64,000 bases of DNA from Anaeromyces robustus. Taxonomy: Eukaryota > Neocallimastigomycota > Neocallimastigomycetes > Neocallimastigales > Neocallimastigaceae. The notes under the pieces were generated by a model, which saw only the letters and a program-made list of their open reading frames with translations, was not told where the DNA came from and did no database searches. Shown here piece by piece: positions 27,423-41,292 of the stretch. Each line of letters begins with the position of its first letter. Position 1 is the stretch's first letter. The stretch is from assembly GCA_002104895.1 (NCBI GenBank), contig MCFG01000110.1:77501-141500 (forward strand), in the 5' to 3' direction. Made by a program: the position numbers and the translations under genes.

Positions 27423-27455
27423 TCTTTTCGTTAATGTTGTTTATTAACGAAAAGA
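27423..27455. repeat. 13-bp perfect hairpin
   Basis: TCTTTTCGTTAAT (27423-27435) and its exact reverse complement (27443-27455) around a 7-nt loop. It is isolated in the desert, with no gene nearby to make it a terminator. Confidence 0.6.
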
Positions 27456-29770
27456 CCAATAAAACTTTTTTTTTCCTTTTCTTTATTTATTTTAATAACA
27501 GCATATGATTTTAAAAAAACGGAATTTGTATTTTAATTTGGATTGCATTGACTTATTAATTATTATTATTAAAATATATTTATAAATAGTTTATACATAA
27601 CTTTCTTAATAAAATAATAAATAATTAACAAAAATTAAATAGTTAATAATTAATATTTATGATGAAGTTTTATACAATACGAAATAAAATAATTATTTAC
27701 TTTATTTCACGATGTAGGAAAAAACAAAAAAAAACAAAAAAAAAAAAAAGAATATTTTGATTTATTAATTATAAAATAAAAGTTGACTTTAAAAATTGTT
27801 TTGTAAAATGAATTCTTTAAATAATTATTAAATATTAAATATTAAACATATTAAATATTAAATATTATTTAGTATTTATAATATTATTACTCTATATAAT
27901 AAATTTATTTATTTATTCATTTATTCATTCATTTATTTATTTATTTATTTATTTTAGTTATTATTCTCTGTTATAACAAATTTACTTTTAATTAAATAAA
28001 TGAATAAATATTAAATAAATAAATAAATTAAAAAAATTTTTTTCAAAGCCTTTTTTTATGTTTAAAAAGATAAATTAAAAAAAATAAATTAATAAATTAA
28101 AATTATTTGATTTAAATAATACTATTCATTTATTTATATAATAAAATTTATTTATTTATATATTATTTATTTATTTATTTATATATCATGGAAATGCATC
28201 TTTTTCTCTTTCTCTTTCTTTTTTTTTTTTTTTTTTTTTTCACTCTCCATCGTTAGAAATTAAAAAAATAAAAATTTTAAAAAAAAAAAGAAAAGTATAT
28301 AACTGCATTAATTAAATTTTTCTAATTTAAAATAATTTTTATTGTTATTATTATTGTTATTGTTATAATAAAGTAAAATTTTAAAAAAAAAATGAAAAAA
28401 TGAAAACAATACTATTTTATAATTTTTTGGTGTTGTTACATTTATTAATAATAATAAATCAATGATTTTTCAATTTTTTTAACATTATTATTCATTATTA
28501 TTATTATTATCAATTATTATTCATTATTAACATCCTTAGTATTATTCCCATTATCATTACCCAATATTCAATATTCAATAATTAATAAAAGAAATAAATA
28601 AAGATAAAAGATAAAAAGATAATTAAAATTAAAATCGATTAAATTTTAATTTTATTATATCAATTCAATTTTTACATTCCAATCTTTCAACATATAAAAA
28701 TTGTAACTATTAATAATAATAACGCCAAAATAAATAAAATAAATTAATAAAAAAACATTAAATGTATAGAAATAAATTTGAAGAATCAATAATTAAAATT
28801 TATTTGTTTATTAATGATGAATTATTTATTTAATATAATATTTATTTATTTATTTATTCATTTAATTATTAAATCATTTATTTATTTATTTATTTATTTA
28901 TTATAACAAACCCAACAAACAAATTTTTATATTTTATATTTTATATTTTTATATTTTTATTTTTTATTTTTATATAGTTCATGATAATAATTTTATTAAT
29001 AATTTTTTTATTATATTTATTATTTTATTATTTTATTTTTTTATAAATTATAAATTATTGCAATTGCATAGATTAAAAATCATTAATTAACTAATTAATA
29101 ATTTTTTACATCAAATTTAATTTTAATAATTATTATTACCTTTTATGGTAAGTCATAGTTGATTGTTTTTTTTTTATTTAAATATTTTAAATATTTTTAA
29201 ATAATTAATCCTTACCATATAAAGAAAGTTACAACATTAACACTAAATATATTCAGTATATATTACAATACACTGGAATATAATAAAATAAAGTTTGGCT
29301 TTTATATTAACGTTTTTTTTTATTATTTTAATTTTTTTAATAAAATAAACTTTTTAAAATTAATTATTACATTTAATATAATATATTATAATAAATTATA
29401 ATATATTTTAATCTATACCTCAAGAGTAAATTTTAGTATAGAGGTCATTTATATAAATAAATATATAAATATATATTTAAATAATTTAATTATAAAATAA
29501 ATAAATAAATAAATAATAAATAAATAATTTAATATATTAATATAAAAGTATTTGCATAAAATAATAAATTGTTAAATTGTTAATGTAATTATAATAAAAA
29601 GCTTTTTTTTTTTTTAACAAATTTAGTAATAATTTTAATTATAAAGAAAAAATCAATTTGATTTTTAATATATGAATAATATATATTAATATATATTTAT
29701 TAATATAAATTCTATTGAATTCTTTATTAAAAGTTATTTAAATCAATAAATATAAACCAATAAATAAATA

Positions 29771-30257
29771 GTCAAACCAGTTTTTATCCTGGTTGTTAAG
29801 GTGTTGTCTTAGCATACATAAGGTCTCTGGTTCGACCCCGCGGGTCTGATGTTTCCTCTATGTGGGTTTTTCATCAGGACTTGTCCTTCCTTAATTATAC
29901 CAAACTTCTTAATTTAATAATTTATTGTACTGCCTGACACTTATAGTCTTTAATATTGTTTCTTTGAGAAAATCCAACCTGTACCAATCAATAACGTAGA
30001 ATAACCAAGTGAATTATAATCACGTGACCATTGGGCTTTTCATCAGCCTTGTTTGAGGTTTGTCGGGCACCGAGAATGTGTGGCTTGCGGATATAAATTC
30101 AGCAATTATTGTACATGATTGGGAAAGCCGAAGCTGACTTTCAGTATGGCAGTCCATGAGGGACACACTACCATCTAATTATTAGGGAGTGGGCTTACTG
30201 CTTCACATTAGGGAAGGTCAAAGAAGCATACCCCGGTCATAGCAAAAAAAAAAAAAA
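29771..30257 (+). mobile_element. tRNA-derived SINE
   Basis: A 470-bp island of normal-complexity, non-coding DNA in a gene desert. Its head resembles a tRNA: a B box GGTTCGACCCC at 29829-29839, an A-box-like TGGTTGTTAAGG about 38 bases upstream, an alanine-type anticodon-loop string CTTAGCAT (29808-29815, AGC at 29811), and an acceptor-like pairing of TCAAACC (29772-29778) with GGTCTGA (29843-29849) with one mismatch. Fungal tRNA-Ala(AGC) carries very similar CTTAGCAT and AGGTCTC.GGTTCGA strings (from memory). The body (about 29850-30243) matches nothing I know, and the 3' end is A14 (30244-30257) followed by a long (TAAA)n. That architecture (pol III head, unrelated body, A-rich or simple tail) defines a SINE. 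The longer D-arm region and imperfect stems exclude a functional tRNA. Confidence 0.75.
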
Positions 30258-30345
30258 TAAATAAATAAATAAATAAATCAATAAATCAATAAATCAATAA
30301 ATCAATAAATAAATAAATAAATAAATAAATCAATAAATAAATCAA

Positions 30346-30380
<35 letters not shown>

Positions 30381-30561
30381 ATCAATAAATCAATAAATAA
30401 ATAAATCAATAAATAAATAAATAAATAAATAAATAAATCAATAAATAAATAAATAAATAAATAAATCAATAAATAAATCAATAAATCAATAAATAAATAA
30501 ATAAATAAATAAATAAATCAATAAATAAATAAATAAATAAATAAATAAATCAATAAATCAA

Positions 30562-30626
<65 letters not shown>

Positions 30627-30640
30627 AATTAATTAATTAA
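30258..30640 (+). repeat. (TAAA)n tract interspersed with AATC units, after the SINE
   Basis: About 380 bp of TAAA units in which AATC/CAAT variants recur singly or in short groups, ending in (TTAA)n at about 30623-30640. It directly continues the SINE's A tail and probably grew from it. Confidence 0.9.
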
Positions 30641-32035
<1,395 letters not shown>

Positions 32036-35000
32036 TTAAAGTGTATATTTTTGTAAAAGTCCATTTCTACCACCAGCAATAATGGTACCAGAGGAAGTAA
32101 TACAAGCATCATACCATGGTTCAAGATCACTACCTACAAATTCCTTTTTTATAAGACAATAAGGATGTTCATTATTTTCTTCCATTTGACAAAGATAAAG
32201 TTGTCCATCTCCTTGAGTTACTAATATTCCATGATTAGGAAGAACATGTAATGATGTAATCGTGGTATTATTACGTTTTAAAAGTTGTATTGGTTGACTA
32301 TAAAAATATAAAAGAAAAAAAAATTTAATATAGATTTGCAGGTAAAAAAAAGTTAGTATATTATAATAATAAATATATAGATAGATAAATCAATATATCT
32401 TATATATATAGATAGATATATATTATTTTCTTTCTCTCTTTCTTCTTTCTCTCTTTTTTTTTTTTTTTTTTCTATTGATACTTACGATAATTGATTTAAA
32501 TCCCAAATAGCTATGATACCTTCTTCATTTCCTGTATAAAGTTTATTATTTTCTTGATCATAAGCTATTGCTGAAAAGGGAGAATGATCAATTCCTTGAT
32601 GACCAACAAAAATAGGATCTTGATTAGGTTGACCTAAATCATAACCATAAAAGGTATGATCCGTTAAAACAAATAAAACTTTACCACGAGTTTCTACTTC
32701 ACGTGGATCTAAAGTAACTTCGGAGGAGGAAGAGGATAAAGAAGAATTATTTTTATTTTTAGTTAAATATTCTTTATTTATTTCACCCAAAGCTATTTTA
32801 TGAATAGGTTTATCTAATTGACAAATTTTTCTTATAGTTGATGAAGATCCACATTCCCATAAACGAACAGAACCATCTTTTGATGAAGCTATATATATAT
32901 ATATATATTATATTATATATATTATATATATAATATTTATTATATAAATTATTTTATAAATAAATAAATAAATAAATATTTGATATACATTAATATATTA
33001 TTATAATTGTAGTAATTATTATTATTATTATTATAATTGTTATTATTACATAAAACATTTCTTCCTCTTGAAATAATAGCGGTATCGGTAATGGCTATAA
33101 ATAAATAAATATATATAAATATATATATATAAATAAATACATATATATAAAAAAAATCAATAATTATATATATATTATATATTTATTTAATAATAATTAT
33201 ATATATTGTAATTATTTATTATTATTTTTTTTTTCTTTTTCTTTTTCTTGTTCATATATTTTTATTTTTAATTTTTTTTTTCTTTTTCTTTTCACTCATA
33301 TATTTTTTATTTTTATTTTTATATTTTATATTTTTATATTTTTTATTTTTATTTTTTTTTTTATTTGTTTTATTTTATACCTCTTGTATGTCCTTTTAAA
33401 GTTACAGGACAACTACCATCAAGTACAGACCAAATTTTAATTTGTAAATCTGTACCAGCAGTTAATAATACTTGACCAGAAGGGAAAAAACGAACTTTAG
33501 TAATATCCCCATAATGTCCTTCAAAAATTCTCTAAAAAAAAAAATAAATTTTTATTTGAATCGAACCAAATGAAATTGTTTTTTTATTAATATTAATAAT
33601 TATTTATTGGATATATATTGATTTGTTGTTGTTATTATTATTATTGTCATTATTATTATTGTTGTTGTTGTTATTGTTGTTATTATTATTATTGTCATTA
33701 TTGAAAAAAAAAAGTATTAATAATTATATTTATATAAAAATGAAGAGTATTATTATTATTATTTTTTTTAAATAGTAATAATTATTGATTATTTTTATAT
33801 TGATTTATTGTTATTTATTATTATAATTATTATTGTTGTCATTTTTTATTATTTATTAATAAATAGTAATAAGTAATAAGTAATAAGTATATATATAAAT
33901 AGGAATAAAAAAAGAAAAATATAAAGTTAATAATAAAAATAATATATAAAAATAATATATATAATATTTTACAATAAAATAAAAAAAAAAAAATGTAATA
34001 GAAAAAAAAAAATTAGATTAACAATAATAATACTAAGAATAAAAATTAATTCAAATAATTCAAAATCTAAATGTATTATACATTTAGAATTTTAATTTTT
34101 AAATTATTATTATTATTATTTTTTAAATTTATATTTATAAAATAATATATATATATATATAAAGAATAATATACTCTTATATTTCCAGTATCAATTTCTA
34201 TTAATTTTATAACAGCATCATCTTCTCCGGTAACCATTAAAGATTCTAAAGGAGAAATATCAATAGAATTTATCTAATTTATTATTGTTATAAAATTTAA
34301 TAAATATTTATATATAATAATTTTAACAATATAATTATAAAATAATATATATTAGAATATATATAAATTAAATATTTTATTATTATTATGATTATATTTT
34401 TTTTGAAATTATAAAATTAATGTTATACTATAAAGAATAATATAATATAAATATATTTTTACTTTACATTTTTATTTTGAATTTTATAATTTTTATCATA
34501 AGATTTCATTATAATTGTATTATCATTATCGGTAAGTTCGAAAGCATTCTTTTTTTTTTTTTTTTTAAATTGTTTAACATTTTTTATATTATAAATAATT
34601 TATAATTTTATTATTATTTTTTTTTTTAAAAAAAAAAAGGTTAGTAAAAAAGTTAGTATATTAAATAAAGTTTAAATTTTTAATGTACTACATTTCATTT
34701 TTTTTTTTTTTAATAAGAAATTAATCCATTTATATATAAATAGAAATTAATTAATAAAAAAACAAATATAAGAATAATAATAATAATAATAATAATAATA
34801 TGTTGAATTGATATAATAATAAAAATATATTTATTATCTATTACAAAGCTAAAAAGCTGGAAACTAATATGTATATATATAAATAAATTTCAAAAATAAA
34901 ATAAATTAAAATATAATAAAAATAAAATTGAATTTATAAACTTACAGAGTTTAACCAATGAACATTAAATTCTGGTTCAGCATTAAGGGTAGGAACTTCA

Positions 35001-35236
35001 TTACCTTTATTAAAAATAACTTGAACTTTACCGTGAGTTGGTGTTTCATTTTCTTTATATTTAGATATCCAAAAAGAAGGAGGTTTTGAATTTTCTAAAG
35101 AAGCGGTTAATTTTTGATCTTTATTTGAAGAATTTTCAGTAGTAGTAGCATTAACTTTTTCTTGAGAAATAGAAAAATCAATTGGAAAATCACTTTGACA
35201 GGTATATTGTGGTAAAATAGTGACGGTTTGAGTCAT
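32036..35236 (-). CDS. PAAF1: PAAF1/Rpn14-type WD40 proteasome-assembly factor, 7 exons
   Basis: Cytosolic WD40 chaperone that binds 19S proteasomal ATPases (Rpt subunits) during regulatory-particle assembly. Exons in sense order: 35236-34946, 34548-34468, 34273-34175, 33531-33381, 33094-33050, 32888-32486, 32297-32036 (1332 nt, 443 residues), all GT-AG. The best evidence is the central block, which matches human PAAF1 almost word for word (from memory): RFFPSGQVLLTAGTD, IKIWS, C.VTLKGHTRGI.DTAI, RGRNVLSSSKDGSVRLWECG. Further blades follow (GNEEGIIAIWD, TQGDGQLYLCQ, GRNGLLQKY). The N-terminal exon is less conserved and Ser/Asn-rich around residues 30-55. Length is slightly above human (392) and yeast Rpn14 (417). 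The next gene upstream is 3.6 kb away on the same strand, with no operon-like arrangement. Confidence 0.94.
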
Positions 35237-38200
35237 TTTTTATATATATATTATTATATTATTTATATTATTATATATTATATATTATATTTTTTAAAAA
35301 TATTTAAATTTTATTTTATTTTATTTTTTTTTTTATTTTTTATATTTACAATTTAAATTTCTAATTTTTTATTATTATTATTTTTTTTATTATTTTAAAT
35401 AAAAAAAAACTTATTTAAAAATTTAATCAAGTTTTTATTTAATTTTCAAATTTCAAAAACTAATTTTAAATAATTTTTATTTAAAGAGATAAACTCTATA
35501 AAAAATATATAAAAATTTAAATTTACAAAGAAAAAAAAAATTTTTTAATTTTTTATTGCTTTAAATTAACTACTTTATTTAATATAAATTCATATAATTA
35601 ATTAATTAATTAATAATAATAATAATAAAAGTAAAAAAATATTTTATTAAAGTTATTTTATCCAATTTTATTATTTATAAAGTTTTAATAATAATAATAA
35701 TAATAATAATGATAAAAAAATCTTTTTCGATCAATTTTTTTTAAACTTCATGTATATCTATATCAAAAGTTAAAAATTAAATTAAATTAAATAATGAATA
35801 ATAATAAAAAATAAAAAAAAAAAAAAAAAATAATAAAAGAAAAGATTAAGTATAATGTATAAAATTCTTTTTTTTTTCTTGATCTTTTGTTTTTTATACC
35901 TCTTTTATTTTTTTTATTCTTCCTTCAAAAAAAAATTAAAATAAAATATAATAAAAAGTTTCCTAACAAAGAAATTATAATAATAACAACAACAATAATA
36001 ATAAAACAAGGTTATATTTTATATTTTTTTTTACGAATAAAGTTGTAAAAGAAAAAAGTAAAAAAAAAAAAAATAATAAAGGCTAATAAAAAAAAAAAAT
36101 TAATAAAGAGTAATAAATAAATAAAAAACTAAATAAATAATAAAACGTCAAACTTTCAAATACTTTTCTTATATAAAAATAGAAAGAAAGAAAGAAGGAA
36201 AAAAAAATTATAAATAATTATAAATCAATTCTAATTTCCAATTCTAATTCTATTAAAAAAATAATATATATTATTAATCTTTAAATTCTATGGAGCCATT
36301 ATAAATATAAAAATATTGTTACAACAAATACTTTTTTTTTTTTTTTTTGTTATGTTTTATTTTAAAAAAATTTTTTTTTTTTATTTTTTTTTATTTTTAT
36401 TTTTTTTCAATTATTATATATATATATAATATAATATAATATATATATTCTTATATTTTCATTTTTACTTATTTGCTTTAGAAGTTATTTTTTTTTTATC
36501 GTTTGTTTGTTTGTTTGTTTGTTTTTGTTATAAATTGATATTTAATTTTAAAATTTATATAAAGTCTATATAATAAATAATAAATAAAAGGAGGAAAAAA
36601 AAAACTATATAGAGAAAAAAAAAAAAAAGTTAAAAAAAATAATAATAAATTGTAATTTAAAACATATATAACAATATATATAAATATTTATATATATATT
36701 ATTCTTTTAAACTATTTTTTTTTCTCTTAATTATTATTATTATTATTATTATTATTATTTTAATAAAAAATTATAATAATCATAATAATAAATTAAAAAC
36801 ATAAAAAGAAAAAAAAAAAAAAAAAGTTTAAAAAAATTTTTAAACTACTTTTTTATTATTAAATTAATATATATTTTCTTTTTTTTTCTATTTTCTTTTT
36901 TTTTTTTTTCCTCTCTCTCTTTTTTTTTTTTTTTTTTTTTTTGATAAACATATATATATATTTATATTTCTATATCTATAAATTCATATAATACAAAAAA
37001 AAAAACAACCTTATAATATTATTTATAATTATAATTAAAAAAAAGAAAAGATAATTATAATTAAAATAATATTATATATAACGTTTAGATCATAAACCAA
37101 CACCTTTTTTTCCCTATTTAATTATCTTTTATACCTATAAAAATATAAATATATATATATAGTTTTTTTTTTTTAAAAAAAAAAAAAAGAATAAATAAAT
37201 ACTTTTAAAAGAAATATTCTATTAAAAAAAAAAATAATTTTTTTTTTCATTTTTTATCTTCTTTTAAAAAGATTTATAAACCCTTTTTTTTTTTTTTTTG
37301 TATAAATATATACTTAAACTACGACGTATTTTAAATAATAATGATTATAAAATACTCTATAAATATTGATTGATTTTTTTTTTTTTGAATTTTATAAATA
37401 TATGTGTATAGATAATATTGTAATTTTTATAAATATATTTTTATAAATAATTGTTTTTTTTTTTTTTTTTTAATATATATAATATATAATTTTGATAATA
37501 TTTATAATATATATTCTATTAAATTTTGATAATATATATTTTATATATTTTGTCTTATTGATATAATTATAATATATATAATATATTCTATATTTTTTTA
37601 ATTATTATATTTGTTTTTATTTTTATTTTTTGCATTTGTAATTGTTTTTTGTTTTTATTTTTTTATTTTTTTGTATTTGTTTTGCTTTGTGTTTGTTTTG
37701 TTTGCATTTGTAATGTTTTGCTTTTTGTTTTTATATTTTATATTTATTATTGTTGTTAAAAAATAATAAGTAAAAATTCAAAAATATAAAATTTTTCTTT
37801 ATGGAAAAATGAAAAATAATAATAATAAAAAAAAAAAAATTTAATAATACTAAAAATGAAAAGATAATACTTTAAAAAAAAAAAAAAAAAAGAAAGAAAG
37901 AAAGAAAAAGAAAAAAAAACTACAATTAAAAAATTAATATATAATAATAAAAAAAAAAGATATAGGTTTTATTTTATTATTATTTTATTATATTATTTTT
38001 TTTTAAAAAAAATATTTGTTTAATTTTTCTTTTTTTTTTTTTCTTTTTTCTTTTTTTTTTTTTCTTTTTATAATATTTTTTTTATTTTTAATATTTTTCC
38101 TTTTTTTTTTTTATTTTTATTTTTATTTTTCCATATAAAATTTACAATAGTTGAAAAAACAAAATAAAAAAAAAAAAAAAAAAGTTGTTATATAAAATTA

Positions 38201-38266
38201 TTACAATGATATATATTATATATAATAAAATTTATTATCATTGTTAATTGTCGATTGCAGATAGGT

Positions 38267-38306
<40 letters not shown>

Positions 38307-38509
38307 TTTTTATTTTATTTTTTAATTTTTTATTATTTATGATATGCAATTTATTTTTAAAGTGTGTTGGTATTGATTTTATTGTTATTTTTTTTTATTT
38401 GCTTATTATTGTAAAAATTTGTGCTATTTATTGTTTATTATATAATTTTTTCTAATATTGTTTATTATATAATTTTTTCTAATATTATTATAATAATTAT
38501 TAAATATAA

Positions 38510-38547
<38 letters not shown>

Positions 38548-38822
38548 GATATTATTATTATTATTATTAATTATTATAATCATTTTTTTTTTTTTTTTTT
38601 TTTTACTTTTTGCTTATAAATATTCTTTTTTTTTTTTCATTATAAATGATATTATTTCATTATTGATATATTTTGATAGTATTTTTTTTAATATTTATTT
38701 TGTTTAGAAAATAAAAAATATTATTATTAAGTATATATAAAAAAAAGATTTTTTATTTTTATTTTTATTTTATCCTTTTTTTTTTTTTTACTTTTATTTT
38801 TATTCTTTCATTTTTCCAAGAT
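35237..38822. other. 3.6-kb AT-rich spacer
   Basis: It contains the PAAF1 upstream region and the 3' flank of the next minus-strand gene. Composition is almost entirely A and T, with homopolymers (for example about 36911-36942 and 38271-38304) and TTA runs (36732-36760, 38510-38550). Phe/Leu/Ile-rich frames at 38255-38707 are made of those tracts. No gene is supported. Confidence 0.5.
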
Positions 38823-40319
38823 TTAATCCATATTGGCTAATGATACACGGAAATTATTACCTTCCTTTAAAGCTTCTTCGAAATTAATACCATTTCTATG
38901 TCTTTTCTTTTTATTAGCTAATTCTTCTTCACAACTAACAGAAGAAATAAAAGAATTATTAGCAAAATTATTTTCAACTTCATTTTCCGTTTCAGTATTA
39001 TTTCCTACATTATTTTCAGTACTATTAACTTCTGGTAATGGGAAAGTTTTATCAGCAAAAGTAGAAGTTAAAGTACCATTTGGATTTGATAAAGATAAAG
39101 AGATAGTATCATCTCTTAAAATCATTTCTTCAAAAGCTCTTTCCTTTTCATTATAACTAGAGGGTATATCAAGAGGAGATTTTGGGAATTGTGGGGCTTC
39201 TTTTTGTTTCAAAAGTTTTTTATAGAATTTTTTAGTCATTTTACCTAATTTTTTAGAAGATTTAAGAGTAAAGTTTGAAAATGCGGATAATTTAGATTGA
39301 GAAGATTTCATAGATTCTGCTTTATGATCACTTTCACTATCACTTTTCCAAGGATTTTCCCAATCTTTGGTACTAGAGAAATCAATTTTATCATCTTCTT
39401 TATAAATTTCTGGATCAAAACCTTTACTTTCTTCTTCTTCTACACTATTTAAAAATGTTTTATCAATAACAATAGAAGGTTTAGAATTTAAATTTTTAAC
39501 TAATTGATTATCAAAAGAATCCACTTTTTTCATACTATCATTATGTAATAATTTAATGGTATCTTGACTAGTATGTTTATCTTGAATACTAAGATTACTA
39601 GTATTTCCTTTAATGGTTCCACTACCTTTAATAGTACTACTATGTTTCATTTTTATGGTATCTTGACTTAATCTATTTTCCTTTTTTATTTCTTCTATTG
39701 GTTTAGAAGTTATTTCTTCTGTTGGTTTAGAAGATATTTCTTCTGTAGTCATATTATCATATTTTGAAAGCATTTCTCCAAATAAATCATCACTAGTTAT
39801 ATCACCATCACCAAATAAACCACCAACTTCAAAACTCATATCCATTAATGGATTTAAAAAACTTGAATGTTTTTTAGCTTTAATAGCTTTAATGGTATCC
39901 GTTGAATCACCTTCAACTATTGAAGTATTCGTTGATGGTGGAGCTAACATACCATTATTAGTTGGAGGTGGAGCAAGCATATTATTATTAGTCGTTGGTG
40001 GAGTTAATTTTTCATTATTCATATTCATTTTACTTTTATTATAATTTTCTAAATAATTAGATTTTTCTTCTAATGAACTTGGAGGTGTTATTAAACCATT
40101 ATTTACCTTTGTTTCTTCATTAACATTAATATGACTAAAAAGTCCAAATTCATTGACATCTAATAAAAGTTTTGTAGATCTATGATCTTTTTTAATAACT
40201 GATGTTGGACTTAAAAAATTATTATTTGGAGTATTAGCATTCATTTTTTGTTTGTTTAATAGAAATTGTTGGTATGGATCATTCAAATAAGAAACTTTAT
40301 ATTTATAAGATGTTGTCAT
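38823..40319 (-). CDS. uncharacterised, mostly disordered protein
   Basis: Uninterrupted 498-codon frame from ATG at 40319 to stop at 38823. The long frame, balanced composition and higher GC than the flanks support a real gene. The product is hydrophilic and low-complexity: Asn/Thr/Pro-rich repeats near residues 105-135 (three variants of LTPPTTNN / LAPPPTNN), an acidic FEVGGLFGDGDITSDDLFGEML stretch near 162-185 with two FG-type turns, TSKP.EEI repeats near 200-212, a SQDTIK motif repeated at about 218 and 253, and a basic KLGKMTKKFYKKLLKQ helix near 357-373. There is no signal peptide or membrane segment. The repeated Ser/Thr-rich motifs suggest a phosphorylated scaffold or regulator, but this is inference. 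I do not recognise a family. Confidence 0.8.
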   Translation of the reverse strand: MTTSYKYKVSYLNDPYQQFLLNKQKMNANTPNNNFLSPTSVIKKDHRSTKLLLDVNEFGLFSHINVNEETKVNNGLITPPSSLEEKSNYLENYNKSKMNMNNEKLTPPTTNNNMLAPPPTNNGMLAPPSTNTSIVEGDSTDTIKAIKAKKHSSFLNPLMDMSFEVGGLFGDGDITSDDLFGEMLSKYDNMTTEEISSKPTEEITSKPIEEIKKENRLSQDTIKMKHSSTIKGSGTIKGNTSNLSIQDKHTSQDTIKLLHNDSMKKVDSFDNQLVKNLNSKPSIVIDKTFLNSVEEEESKGFDPEIYKEDDKIDFSSTKDWENPWKSDSESDHKAESMKSSQSKLSAFSNFTLKSSKKLGKMTKKFYKKLLKQKEAPQFPKSPLDIPSSYNEKERAFEEMILRDDTISLSLSNPNGTLTSTFADKTFPLPEVNSTENNVGNNTETENEVENNFANNSFISSVSCEEELANKKKRHRNGINFEEALKEGNNFRVSLANMD

Positions 40320-41221
40320 TACTTTTTTTTTTTTAAAAAATATTTTTGAATTTATTATTAAAAATATTAAAAAATATGCATAAATTATAATAGCAAAAAA
40401 TATATATATATAAAATATTAAGTATATAAGTATAATTGATAAAAATTTTTATTATAAATATTTTTTTTAAAATATAATAATTTATTATTAAAAAATAATT
40501 AAAATATATATATTTTTTCAAAATATTATATAAATATATATATATATATAATAAAATATAAATATTATTTTAAATGTATAATATTAATTATTATTTAAAA
40601 AAAAAAAATTACCTTTATATATTATTATTTTTAATATTTAAATTTTAATTATTGTTTTTTATTATTAATATATTTTATATTTAATATTGATATTTTTATT
40701 TTAGATAAAAAGATATTGCATATTACGCTTGAGATTTTGTTATATTTTTTATTTTCTATTATTGATAATTTTTATAAACTTGTTGATTTTATATTTATTA
40801 TTCTGTATATTATTTTAATTTCTAATAGTATAAAATTTGTAAAAAAAAAAAAATTCTATTTATTTTTATCTATTTTTTATTGTTCTTTAAGTATTTTGAA
40901 TTAAAAGTATTGAATATATAATAAAAATTTGTTGTAAAATTGTAAAAAAAAAACTTTGTCTGTTTTAATATATATATTTGTTTGTTTCTTTTTTTTTTTT
41001 TGTTTATTTTAATTGAAATTGTATTTGTTTTAAACTTTTTAATTGTAATAAATTATTTTTTAATATTTTAAAATCTATTTTACAATAACGCAAGTATTAT
41101 TATCATTATTCTTTATTCTTTTTGATTTTTTTCTTTTTGTTTTTTTTTTAAAAAAAAAAGATTGAATAATAACAAATAAATTTAATAAAAAAAAAGATAC
41201 AATAAATAAAAAAAAAAGAAT

Positions 41222-41292
41222 AATATTTAAAAAGAAAAGAAAGGTTAATATTACATATATGTTAAAAAAAACTTTCTTTTCTTTTAAATATT
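41222..41292. repeat. 22-bp inverted repeat
   Basis: The purine-rich arm 41222-41243 is matched by its reverse complement at 41272-41292 with a one-base bulge, around a 28-nt loop. The purine/pyrimidine asymmetry of the arms (GAAAAGAAAG against CTTTCTTTTC) makes chance pairing less likely than for simple A/T palindromes. Confidence 0.6.

Larger units (their letters stand above)
21660..29770. other. 8-kb gene desert
   Basis: No coding, tRNA or rRNA signal is supported on either strand. The first 1.3 kb is T-rich on the plus strand (A-rich in the sense direction of the W-DG gene), so probably includes its promoter and leader. The rest is A/T noise with TTA, TTTA and TAAA runs (for example about 26030-26098 and 27117-27270) and a 13-bp hairpin at 27423. 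The open frame at 25219-25422 has no family features and looks like chance. Confidence 0.55.

Noticed and set aside
29771-29850. Functional tRNA-Ala gene
   Set aside because: The anticodon and T stems are mismatched and the D-arm region is several bases too long; a long unrelated body and A-rich tail follow. A SINE head is the better explanation.
40716-40904. Short plus-strand frame near the 498-residue gene
   Set aside because: Ile/Phe/Leu-rich from A/T-only DNA, no homology features, and no start context differing from background.
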